Source of the DNA: Acanthaster planci
Lineage: Eukaryota > Echinodermata > Asteroidea > Valvatida > Acanthasteridae
Length of the DNA stretch: 13,411 bases
Direction of reading: 5' to 3'
Assembly (NCBI RefSeq): GCF_001949145.1
Contig: NW_019091602.1
Span: 292,214 to 305,624 of the forward strand
The translations under genes were made by a program, and so were the position numbers. The notes below the pieces were generated by a model. It had not been told where the DNA came from, searched no databases, and saw nothing but the letters and a program-made list of their open reading frames with translations. Shown one piece after another: positions 7,115 through 13,411 of this stretch (its first letter is position 1; each line of letters starts with the position of its first letter).

Positions 7115-7300
7115 TAAACGTTTTTCGTTTCTAAAGATGGCGCATTCGAGTGGGATGTCCTCACCGCTGATTGCCGGCCTGTAGCACTGTAAGGAGACAA
7201 TGGTTGGGGAGTACGATGGCCAGTTGAGACTGGTGCAATCGCTGAGATCGATCCAGCCGATAAGCCAGTAGAGGCGTTTGGGGAGTGGGCTAGCAATGTG
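7115..7300 (-). pseudogene. Linker exon C'', donor decayed
   Basis: Acceptor CCGTACAG (7301-7308) gives the array's phase 2 and aligns with the start of exon C'. It is open throughout, with 'NASTGLSAGSISAIAPVST', 'GHRTPQPLSPYSATGRQSA' and 'SNAPSLETKN'. Where exon C' has AATGG|GTAAG this copy reads AAAAACGTTTAAAATC, so no GG|GT donor exists and read-through stops at TAA. It is a duplicate of exon C' that can no longer be spliced at its 3' end. Confidence 0.6.
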
Positions 7301-7394
7301 CTGTACGGATCCGACATAAACTAAAATTATATATCTATGGAAGTCTTTGTGCAAATTACTGAATTACATCGCCAGAAACACGTTTAATACATAC

Positions 7395-7544
7395 CCATTT
7401 CCTGTGGAAGAGTGGCCATGGGGAAATGGTGACGTGGGAGGTGACTGCTGGCTAATGGAACCGTGGGGCATCGGTGGGTGAGCTTGGTAGCCCGGTAATG
7501 GTGCCGATGAGGTAGAGCAAGTTGATGTGGGGGCAGTTGAAGAT
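7395..7544 (-). CDS. Linker exon B'' (intact phase 2-2 exon)
   Basis: 150 bases, fully open, donor AATGG|GTATGT. The acceptor TTAACAAG (ending 7545) keeps phase 2 with the rest. A stronger-looking TTCTTTCAG at 7559-7567 would start the exon 14 bases earlier in the wrong phase. It encodes 'SSTAPTSTCSTSSAPLPGY', a His/Pro-rich centre, 'SISQQSPPTSPFP' and 'HGHSSTGNG'. It is a tandem duplicate of exon B' (exon starts 276 bases apart, identical length), diverged in sequence but keeping the '..QQSP.T...P.GHS..G.G' pattern. It has no inverted counterpart in the left arm. No domain was recognised; it is low-complexity Ser/Thr/Pro with potential phosphorylation or mucin-like glycosylation sites. Confidence 0.5.
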
Positions 7545-7670
7545 CTTGTTAACATACCCTGAAAGAACAAAACCACATGTTTATCTGTCGTCTTTGTTTG
7601 GATTCCTGAATCATTATTACTGAATATTGATGATTGGAAGTTGATGGCTAGAAACAGTTTTTTAACATAC

Positions 7671-7820
7671 CCACTTCCAGAGGGAGAGTGCCCCTGAGGC
7701 AGCGATGTAGTGAGAGGTGACTACTGGCCAGTGTGAGAGTGGGGAATCGATGAGGGAACTCGTCGGCTCAGTACTGGTGCCGACGAAGCGGAGTGATTTG
7801 GAAGGAGGCAAGTAATGAGG
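7671..7820 (-). pseudogene. Linker exon B' with an in-frame TAG and lost acceptor
   Basis: 150 bases, donor AGTGG|GTATGT. Compared with its left-arm copy, both possible acceptors are changed: TTGCCAG has become TTGCCAA, and CCTGCAGGG has become CCTGCGGGG. In 'TGQQSPL' the second Gln codon is TAG (7721-7723), where the left copy has CAG. The rest matches closely ('SSAPVLSRRVPSSIPH', 'LPQGHSPSGSG'). It is damaged both for splicing and translation, although it sits in the arm that is still attached to the rest of the gene. Confidence 0.7.
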
Positions 7821-7949
7821 TTGGCAACAACCCCCCGCAGGAACAACACAAAAAGTACGTTTATCTGTCGTATTCTGTGCTTTATTTACCGAACTACAAT
7901 CACTGAGTGATAATGCAGGATTTTGCTAGAAACCTATCTTCGACAATAC

Positions 7950-8084
7950 CCATTTGCTTGGGAACCACATCCTTTGGGCAGTGATGCTGTCGGCAGTCGT
8001 GGGCCTGCAGCTTGGCAGGACGGAGGGAGAGACTTCGTGGTTGGCGCTGGAAGCGGTGCATTTGTCTTATGTTGTCCAAGAACT
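7950..8084 (-). CDS. Linker exon A' (intact phase 2-2 exon)
   Basis: 135 bases, acceptor TTTCTTTTATTAG, donor AATGG|GTATTG. It is open for 44 codons and joins exon E in phase (GG|A). It encodes a Pro/Ala/Ser/Thr-rich segment with 'TNAPLPAPTTKSLPPS', 'CQAAGPRLPTASLPKG' and 'GSQANG'. An alternative frame is also open but ends in a phase that fits no other exon. Its intron resembles those after exons B' and B'' (shared TTTCTAGC and CAGATAAAC stretches), placing A in the same duplicated exon family. No known domain; probably disordered linker. Confidence 0.55.
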
Positions 8085-8303
8085 CTAATAAAAGAAACAA
8101 AGAATTTATCTAGGATTGTATGTAGCCCACATTTTTGTGCGTTGACTGCAAATCGGTATTGGAAAGTATGCAGACATCAATTGTAAATAACATATCCTGA
8201 ACTCTTACTAAAAAGTAGAAAAATCATCATGTGCTGACGTTTGTTTCCTTTTATTTCAGTTTTAATGGTGATATATCTGATAAATGTTTCGATGCTCTCT
8301 TAC

Positions 8304-8344
8304 CCATTTCCTTGTAATTGGCGAATCCTTCGGCACCTCCAGTG
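8304..8344 (-). CDS. Small exon E completing a zinc-ribbon
   Basis: 41 bases, acceptor TTTTCCAG, donor AATGG|GTAAGAG, phase 0 to phase 2. It encodes 'HWRCRRIRQLQGNG'. Joined in phase to the preceding exon it supplies the fourth Cys of CVDC......C....C, a likely zinc-binding cluster, followed by a basic stretch. It is the switch point between the phase-0 zinc exons and the phase-2 linker array. It lies just outside the inverted duplication. Confidence 0.6.
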
Positions 8345-8566
8345 CTGGAAAAGATGAAAAGTAGAGCTACCATGAAACTGAAGATAAAACCTTCAAGTTC
8401 TGTTTGAACATACAATTGTACGCTTTAGATAGAGTTCATATTACAATCCCTTTGAAATGATTACTTTATATAACCATGTAGCACTTTTATAACTAATTGG
8501 ACGTGGCTATCAGTAAAGCTAAATTGAGTAAACCGATATCATACAAAACTGACTGTAGTCACTTAC

Positions 8567-8641
8567 TGGACACTTCCTTGAGGGTAGTCCACAATCCACA
8601 CATCTCTCACCGTGTGAGTAATGATCACTCAGTAGCCCAGT
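8567..8641 (-). CDS. Zinc-ribbon exon 2 ('CVDCGLP')
   Basis: 75 bases, 25 codons, phase 0-0, acceptor TTTTTCTCAG, donor CCA|GTAAGTG. It encodes 'TGLLSDHYSHGER' and 'CVDCGLPSRKCP'. With exon E the cysteine spacing is C-x2-C-x6-C-x4-C, as in zinc-ribbon or treble-clef knuckles of the CxxCG.P type. It is similar to the exon at 9053-8982 in sequence, phase and position relative to the donor, so the two are an exon duplication. The fold and ligand cannot be told from sequence. Zinc binding is inferred from the cysteine pattern only. Confidence 0.65.
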
Positions 8642-8981
8642 CTGAGAAAAATCCAAGCAGTTTCAACGGATTATGACAGTTTAGAACAACCAAAGTGTTT
8701 TTATTTTTTAATATAATCTGAAGTTCGTGAACTAAGCTGTAAATAAACGACCGTATTTTGTGTGATACTTCGAGCGGCATTTCCTTTTGTATTAGTTATG
8801 GCATCTTTGCAAAAAGATGTTATATTTTGAAAACATTGGCAACTGCTCCTGGTATGATTACTGACTCGACAGTTGTCATACCAATCCCCACTTTGATGAT
8901 GTTATTTCGTAAAGGAATAGAAGTAATTTCAGACCTTGCAAATTTGAAATGGATGTAGAATATTGAAGAGAGCCTACTTAC

Positions 8982-9053
8982 AGGTAAACCGCAATCCACA
9001 CACGTCTCCTTTGGTCCGTGGTGTTGTAATATCAAACTGATATCCATGACTCC
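8982..9053 (-). CDS. Zinc-ribbon exon 1 ('CVDCGLP')
   Basis: 72 bases, 24 codons, phase 0-0, acceptor CTTTACAG, donor CCT|GTAAGTAGG. It encodes 'GVMDISLILQHHGPKET' then 'CVDCGLP'. It lacks the SRKCP tail of the second ribbon exon and therefore gives only a CxxC pair unless partnered by the downstream cysteines. It has an internal ATG in frame (9047-9045) that could serve as start if the upstream exon is not used. Confidence 0.6.
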
Positions 9054-9619
9054 CTGTAAAGGGGTTGCCGAAAAGCAACAAAAATGATGGACATGTCCCT
9101 AATAGGGAGCAAGTAAGCTACATTGGGATACTGTAAGCTAGCAATCCTAGGACGTGAGGTGCCGCTCTTTTATGATAAATATCTGCACAACTCCGAAATC
9201 GGGGCATTTTGTGTTATCAGAATATTCTGTCCAAGATTTGGGACATATCTGCTGGGATGTCTCTTTCCTTTTTCACGACAATGAACAACTCTGGAAAATT
9301 AATGTAACTTATTGGAAACACGGGCACAACTTTAAACTCAGGCAACATGCAAAATAATGGCTTTGAAAACGTTTAATCGTACGAATAATTACATCAATGA
9401 AATTGGAATTTTCCATTCCACAAAACAAAAATTCTGTAAGAACTTCAGTTGGAAAAACGCACATTTTTTCTTCCTTATACCTATGGATTAAAATTTCAGT
9501 CTATCCTAAAATATTTTGTCCATAAGTTTTAAATATTTATTTGACTGTAAATGAATACTTTCTAGTGTTAAAGAATATGGTCGCTTGGTTGATTAAAGAA
9601 ATATGGAATAAAAACTTAC
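9054..9619 (-). other. First intron of the kinase-type gene
   Basis: 566 bases bounded by CCA|GTAAGTTT and CTTTACAG in gene direction. AT-rich. No exon or repeat was recognised in it. Short open frames on the plus strand (around 9154-9357) have no coding support. Confidence 0.5.
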
Positions 9620-9628
9620 TGGACTCAT
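9620..9628 (-). CDS. Candidate start exon (ATG AGT CCA) of the kinase-type gene
   Basis: ATG at 9628-9626 with G at -3 is followed by two codons and the donor CCA|GTAAGTTT, giving 'MSP' in phase 0, which matches the phase-0 zinc-ribbon exon. The donor context (GTCCA|GTAAGT) is the same as in the exon at 8567, so this may be a relic of another duplicated zinc exon whose frame upstream has been lost. About 130 bases upstream is a palindromic CRE. The start is inferred. Initiation at ATG 9047 is the alternative. Confidence 0.35.
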
Positions 9629-9639
9629 TCCAAGGAGAT

Positions 9640-9900
9640 CTCTTGCGATACTTTCTGGGTTTTTTGTCCTTCGTAAAAAATAAATCGCAAAACTAGCGAA
9701 AAGTGACTAGCTCATCAGAATTCTCGAAAGAAAGCTGCAATATGATGCTCCAATGTGACGTCACAAAATATGGCGTAAATGTCCTGTCATTAACGATGTT
9801 GGGTCTTCGGGGTGCATTCCACCAAATGGTTGTATTTCTGCGCGCGATCTCATTAATATTTTGTGATCCTACGGGATTTTTACAACAAGACAGACCATAA
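9640..9900 (-). promoter_or_regulatory. Candidate promoter of the kinase-type gene with a palindromic CRE
   Basis: TGACGTCA, the full cAMP-response element, lies at 9756-9763. It is flanked on the minus strand by ATTGG (inverted CCAAT box) six bases away, and by an ATATGGCG stretch resembling a YY1-type site. GC-rich GCGCGCG follows near 9840. CRE and CCAAT elements about 130 bases before a first exon are typical of TATA-less animal promoters. Motif evidence only. Confidence 0.4.
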
Positions 9901-11677
9901 CCAGGAGGGGTCATAGAAATATTTCTATAAATCCCGAATTTGGGACTGATAATTTCCAGTTCGGGGTATTTCTTTCACAAAAAGCCTCAAATTGAAGGCT
10001 GATTTTGAGGGCGGGCAGCTACATTCAGAAATGAGCGCTTAGTGGCTATCCCCCATGAAATTGAATATAAAGTGGTCTTCAGGCCATAATCTTGAATTTC
10101 CAGTGATAAAACAGAGGCCAACCTCTTCACGAAAGTCAACAGGCGTCGCTACTCGGTCAGATTTTGCACTGTTCTCTATGGGTGCGTATTTGGTGTAGTG
10201 CAACCTTCGTGCGCAAAAAGGCCAAGGGGCCATGAACAAGTTTTAAAGATCCTTAAATTCCTGGGTATTGACTTATTGAAAAAAAATATATAAATTTTGC
10301 TATAATAGGTGGTTTTTTCCCATATTATCCATATTAAAAAAAGGTTTTAGGAACAGTTATATTGGCGCTGTTGCAGATGCAATCTGGTTCAAAATGTGAT
10401 TCTTAAAATAGTAATTACTTCAGTCTGTTTTGCCTTCCTTGTTAGTTGTCTTCTTCATGCGCCACTCGAGCAAATTAACAGACAAGTTTGTCGTGGTTGC
10501 TCAGCCTCGTTTCCGTGGTGTCTAGCAGTGTGCCAGAAGTAGCAGTTCCTCAGGATGAGGCAGCATCTAATTGTTCTGTTAATTTTTTGGGGGGGCGCCC
10601 TTTCTGGGAATACGGTCTTGCACCCTCAGTTGTTGGCTAATCTGCCTTTATAAAAGACATCCTCTCCAGCATTGAACAGAGCCGAGTTGATGGAATTGAA
10701 GTAGGCCTATTCAATCGAGCGTCATCTTTTTCGTAGGGACGCGAACTTTTCCCAAATCGTTCAGGAACCAGAAGCACTTTCCTCCATGGCACCTGTACGT
10801 TGATGTTTCTTATTCCTCTTTTTGGCAACAGCACTTTTATTGTTTCAAGAAATGTCGTTGCATTCCAAATAGAGAAAACTACACTTTGGAAAGAATTGTA
10901 CAGAACAAAGCTAGCCAGTTCCATTTTTTAAAAACCTCTCTGAAGTAAGGCCAGAACAATTATCTAATCGAGTGGTGTATGTGATTTACTGTGAGCCCCC
11001 CTGCAAGGCACCAGCCCAACTAGCTCCAGGTACCCTGTCTCTGAGGTGATCTGATCTGACTAGGGTTGCAATGATCCCTACGCGTGCTGATCGAGACATC
11101 AGCAGCCGAGAAGAAAGATCGTATAGCGCCGATCGAGTGAAGCCACATTCGAACATCCAGAGACTTGCTGGTAGGAGCAGGTAGGCCCAAGATGTTAACC
11201 CACCAAAAAGGGCGGACGACTGTACATGTATCTCTTCCCCATGTATCCGCCCCACATCATGCAGGCCTCCTGGTATTGCTACATGTACACCATGGAGGAT
11301 CCCTCCATGTGTATACTCTCTTCCCGATTTCGCTGCCCTTAAGTTCAGATAATTGTTTTTCATGCTAGGCCTACATATGACATTTTCTGACACTGGTCAG
11401 TTTTGTAAAATTTGGACTAGGCCTAGTTTGGAAAGATTCAACCCTGTTTGTTTACTGGACTGTGGCAGCTACCAGACCTTAAGATCTCTCAAAGAAGTCT
11501 AGATGTTTTAGTCTGGAAACCAGATTAAAGTTGGACATGCGATTTTAATCATTCATAAATTTTTCATTGAAGAGTGCCAATAAATTGTCTAATCCTAAGT
11601 GCTTTTCGTCATAGGAAGGAGTGCTGATTTCTATTTACATGATTAACCTGAAATGTAAATGCCCCAATTTTTTTCAG
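9901..11677. other. Unassigned region with no convincing gene
   Basis: About 1.8 kb. A 95-codon minus-strand frame (10924-10637, ATG start, 'MELASFVLYNSFQSVVF') and a 135-codon minus-strand frame (11393-10986) are open, but no domain, splice partner or convincing codon pattern supports either. A plus-strand 32-codon frame at 10555-10653 begins like a signal peptide. A TATAAAAG lies at 10650-10657 on the plus strand. An inverted repeat CATGGAGG/CCTCCATG occurs at 11291-11309. Words such as GTAGGCCTA and TACATGTA recur. None of these amounts to a gene. Confidence 0.4.
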
Positions 11678-11832
11678 GTGGTACCCATGGGGAGGCCGGG
11701 TCAGAGTGTGGACCATTGGCAGAGGGGAGCCCTGGCAGCTAGGATAGTGTGACACCGGGCTATACCCAGAACAGACCCTGTGCCACAGCCGGTCTGGACT
11801 ACCGAGAGGTGGACATGGAGATCACATTCTGG
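11678..11832 (+). pseudogene. ADGRV1: ADGRV1-like Calx-beta exon (right-hand set)
   Basis: Acceptor AATTTTTTTCAG, donor TTCTGG|GTGAGT, ending in phase 0. The 3' half encodes 'RPCATAGLDYREVDMEITFW', which matches the Calx-beta pattern 'GTATAGLDY......I.F'. Calx-beta repeats make up most of the ADGRV1 ectodomain and bind calcium. A TAG at 11740-11742 interrupts this frame if the exon starts at 11678. An acceptor-like CAGCTAG ending at 11742 would give a clean 90-base phase 0-0 exon starting at 11743, but its pyrimidine tract is poor. Other Calx-beta proteins (FRAS/FREM type) are possible. ADGRV1 is favoured because of the receptor part elsewhere in the window. Confidence 0.6.
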
Positions 11833-12037
11833 GTGAGTCTCGCGATTGTCACACCACACTGTGACACTTTAGGGTTTTTTGGCTATCTAAGGTTTTGATA
11901 GAGCTTACTTGGAAGCCCAGATGGTTTTGCGAAATTTGTGAGATGGTTTCTGAATCAATCATCCACAACACCATGTCACAAGGTTAAAATTACTAGGTAT
12001 CATCATTTTGAAAATGACTTTTGTCTTATTTCTTCAG

Positions 12038-12134
12038 AAGCAAGTACATGTAGCAAGTCTGAAGTTTTTCTCACTGGCAGACTTCATAGGAGGGGTACGC
12101 ATCACCCAGGGCCAAAGCGACAGGTGGACTGAAG
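12038..12134 (+). pseudogene. ADGRV1: ADGRV1-like exon, Calx-beta C-terminal part
   Basis: Acceptor TTATTTCTTCAG, donor GAAG|GTAGG, phase 0 to phase 1. It joins in phase to the exon before (TGG|AAG) and to the exon at 12778 (G|GG). It encodes 'KQVHVASLKFFSLADFI' then 'GGVRITQGQSDRWTEG'. The GG.RI element followed by a linker into 'SDN.NGVISFE' fits the end of one Calx-beta repeat and the beginning of the next. The 3' half recurs at 892-1010. This exon itself is open. The set is called a pseudogene because of lesions in the neighbouring exons. Confidence 0.55.
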
Positions 12135-12266
12135 GTAGGATCAGCCATCAATGTGATTTTGCACCTCGTTTGATAAGATTAAAAGATGGAGTTTTGGAGT
12201 AAAATGTAAAGTGAAAGAATTTAGTACCAATTGTGTAATGGAGCCCTATATCTGGTATTATGACGT
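12085..12266 (+). repeat. Direct repeat shared with 888-1080
   Basis: Right-hand copy of the receptor exon 3' half and the following intron start. It is slightly shorter than the left copy because of small deletions just after the donor. Confidence 0.85.
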
Positions 12267-12777
12267 CATTTAGTGTTATGTTTCTGTCAACGTTGTAGTT
12301 GAGTCCGTGCATGGGCTTTGCCAGGATTTTCTTCGCAATGAGAGCAAAATTTCTTTCTGGTGTTGCTACAAAAGCACTCACCCCCAACAAAGTGATGAAC
12401 TACATGGTAGATGGGGTACATTTCAAAGTTTTTAAAGGGAATTTGTGATTTTAATCTTGTAACTTCCCTTTAAGTTTTTTTCATGTTTTCTTTTTCCTCC
12501 ATTTTTAGGTTTTTAATAAGTATTTTTTTGGGGGGGGGAAGTGCCACCCCTTCTCCCCAGATGCCTATGAATCCACCAGAAGTCCTCGAAAAGCCATCCA
12601 GTCACATGCTATTCAACTACATGCAAGCTGTCACACACAGGCATCCCCTTTGCAATGGTTCACCTCACGCTTGTGCTAGGTCTTGTGAAAGGGCTCTTGA
12701 TGGAGTCGACTTCAACACCAGTTTCTTCTACATCTTTTTCAACTTTAATATTTCATTTGCCGCTTCCCCGTGTTCAG
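12203..12777 (+). other. Intron between Calx-beta exons
   Basis: Together with 12135-12202 this forms a 643-base intron ending at CCCGTGTTCAG. It contains a run of nine G (about 12530) and a small inverted repeat TTAAAGGGAA / TTCCCTTTAA (12433-12474). A long open frame from 12483 overlaps it but is coding only in its last part, inside the exon at 12778. Confidence 0.55.
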
Positions 12778-12899
12778 GGTTCACTCACTTCACTATCGTC
12801 GTGAGCGACAACTTCAACGGAGTGATCAGCTTTGAGCGAGAATCGAAGATGCCCAGCCCTCTGTTACGCTCACACTCAAAAGAGGGCAGGCTTTCTTTG
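12778..12899 (+). pseudogene. ADGRV1: ADGRV1-like Calx-beta exon (N-terminal half) with frameshift
   Basis: Acceptor CCGTGTTCAG, phase 1, matching the phase-1 donor at 12134. It opens 'FTHFTIVVSDNFNGVISFE', the linker and first strand of a Calx-beta repeat. It continues in another frame with 'VTLTLKRGQAFFGEV', the typical second and third strands. The change of frame falls between about 12850 and 12862. Taking TTTG|GTGAAG (after 12899) as the phase-1 donor, the exon is 122 bases long, not the multiple of three its phase 1-1 boundaries need. This independently points to a one-base frameshift. Staying in the first frame gives a stop at 12912-12914. Confidence 0.7.
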
Positions 12900-13036
12900 G
12901 TGAAGTCATACTGAGTCTCCCCAGCCATCATTTGCATTAAATAAATTACTCTTTAAGTTTTGCTGAAAAGCATGACTCAGTTTGAACGTCTGGAAAAGAT
13001 AAAGTTTCGTGAGCAGGAAGATTATGTCAATTTCAG

Positions 13037-13411
13037 GTGAAGTGGCGAGCGACGCACAGTCCAATTCGGGGACATCACCAATGATGCTGATCTCTATACA
13101 CAACTCGGGGAAGTGGAGGGCATGGTGACATGCCCAGCCGACCAGTGACTGTGCACGTTTGTTGTCGGTGGCTACCGGTGGGGCCGTTGTCCACACCCAT
13201 CGCGGCAGCCAGCATCACCCTCGTGGAAGACGATCGGATTGTCTGATATCTGGGACAACCACTACAGCCCTCTCGTTGGTCTGAGTGACAACAACATCTA
13301 CAACATCCTCCTGGGCATGGTGGAACATGGCAGGGCTAGCTAGGGGCCAGGTGACCGAGGAGCAGCTGGCCGTTGTCATGGATACCATTCGGATGGTCGG
13401 TGCTTGGGGGG
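13037..13411 (+). pseudogene. ADGRV1: ADGRV1-like exon(s): last Calx-beta part and start of GAIN helices, runs off the window
   Basis: Acceptor GTCAATTTCAG ends at 13036, and the first bases GT GAA GTG continue the phase-1 'G|GEV' of the preceding exon. Recognisable pieces lie in shifting frames: 'FGDITNDADLYTQLGEVEG', 'MVTCPADQ', then TGA (13146-13148), 'LCTFVV'; 'AASITLVEDDRI' (13202 on), typical of a Calx-beta end; 'SDIWDNHYSPLVGLSDNNIY' and 'NILLGMVEHGRA', then TAG (13356-13358); and, after a one-base shift, 'RGQVTEEQLAVVMDTIRMV'. The last parts resemble the helical GAIN subdomain A. At least two stops and two to three frameshifts make this a decayed sequence. It would be followed by exons like those at 1967-3963, which lie outside this window for this copy. 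Confidence 0.55.

Larger units (their letters stand above)
6425..7300 (-). repeat. Tandem duplication of exon C plus its downstream intron (two ~420-460 bp units)
   Basis: Unit 1 is about 7300-6935 and unit 2 about 6843-6425. The exon starts are 457 bases apart. Matches outside the exons include CGAAGCA(C/T)TGTGTACCGA.AGA (around 7038 and 6552) and the GACCTGAA..A stretch (6990 and 6497). Divergence is higher than between the inverted arms, so this duplication is older than the inverted one. Confidence 0.75.
7583..8271 (-). repeat. Right arm of the large inverted duplication (partner 28-720)
   Basis: Contains exons A' and B' with their introns. Differences from the left arm are scattered substitutions and small indels, by eye roughly one per ten to twenty bases. 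The outer end at 8271 lies 33 bases downstream of exon E in gene direction, so exon E and the zinc-ribbon exons were not copied to the left arm. Confidence 0.93.

Noticed and set aside
7900-8100. Alternative minus-strand frame of exon A' giving a basic, His/Arg-rich peptide
   Set aside because: It ends in a splice phase that matches no other exon. The Pro/Ser-rich frame ends in the shared '..NG' / GG|GT pattern of the array.
1-8344. A DNA transposon with long terminal inverted repeats
   Set aside because: The inverted arms contain exons and introns of the kinase-type gene. There is no transposase, no target-site duplication seen at 28 or 8271, and the content between the arms is receptor and kinase sequence.
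11291-11309. Perfect 8-bp hairpin CATGGAGG/CCTCCATG
   Set aside because: Short, isolated and not near any transcription end. Expected by chance in a window this size.
10986-11393. 135-codon minus-strand open frame, and a Met/Tyr-rich plus-strand frame in the same place
   Set aside because: No recognisable domain, no splice partners, and no coding signal preferring one frame over the others.
2619-11742. Reassigned genetic code with TAA/TAG read as Gln, suggested by in-frame TAR at 2619, 5988, 6756, 7721 and 11740
   Set aside because: Only two of the five sites have a Gln in a paralogue. An in-frame TGA, frameshifts and lost splice sites also occur, and the kinase frame itself ends in TAG. 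Ordinary decay explains all of it.
12483-12777. Plus-strand open frame upstream of the Calx-beta exon, through a run of nine G
   Set aside because: A good acceptor at 12776-12777 and the phase-1 match to the exon at 12134 show that the coding part begins at 12778. The earlier part is intron.

Overview
This is animal nuclear DNA: small exons with GT..AG introns, a polyadenylation signal, an adhesion-GPCR-type receptor and an unusual protein kinase gene. Frequent words such as TACATGTA and TAGGCCTA, and a kinase with an 'LLHN.LKTDN' loop, suggest a marine invertebrate deuterostome such as amphioxus. That placement is a tentative impression and rests on no search.

Layout. (1) 28-875, + strand: a broken, inverted partial copy of the linker exons of the kinase-type gene. 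(2) 888-4840, + strand: remnants of a receptor resembling ADGRV1 (VLGR1/GPR98). They are a Calx-beta-type exon fragment (892-1010), GAIN-domain exons (about 1967-2193 and 2547-2723), a GPS/TM1 exon (2938-3060), a TM1/TM3 exon (3847-3963), a short last exon that stops after 'NDEHTDRY' (4673-4729), and a poly(A) signal (4835). A 19-bp minisatellite lies in one intron (3420-3677). (3) 4850-5678: AT-rich DNA with no recognised gene. (4) 9628 down to 5679, - strand: the kinase-type gene. It runs from a candidate start exon downstream of a palindromic CRE, through zinc-ribbon exons (9053-8304) and an array of phase-2 Ser/Thr/Pro/Gln-rich exons made by tandem duplication (8084-6664), to a protein-kinase exon (6378-5679). 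(5) 9640-11670: nothing convincing apart from the candidate promoter. (6) 11678-13411, + strand: a second set of ADGRV1-like fragments (Calx-beta exons, then the start of a GAIN-like helical region), running off the right edge.

How it fits together. The two ADGRV1-like sets are on the same strand. They share one exon together with its 3' flank (888-1080 and 12085-12266), so they look like neighbouring duplicates with the kinase gene between them on the opposite strand. The linker exons of the kinase gene were also copied in inverted orientation next to the left receptor remnant, giving two arms of about 690 bp separated by about 6.9 kb. Most parts carry damage: in-frame stops, lost splice sites, 7-bp deletions, frameshifts, and a Tyr in place of the kinase catalytic Asp. 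I therefore read most of the window as decaying duplicates. The zinc-ribbon exons and several linker exons remain open and splice-compatible, so transcription cannot be excluded.
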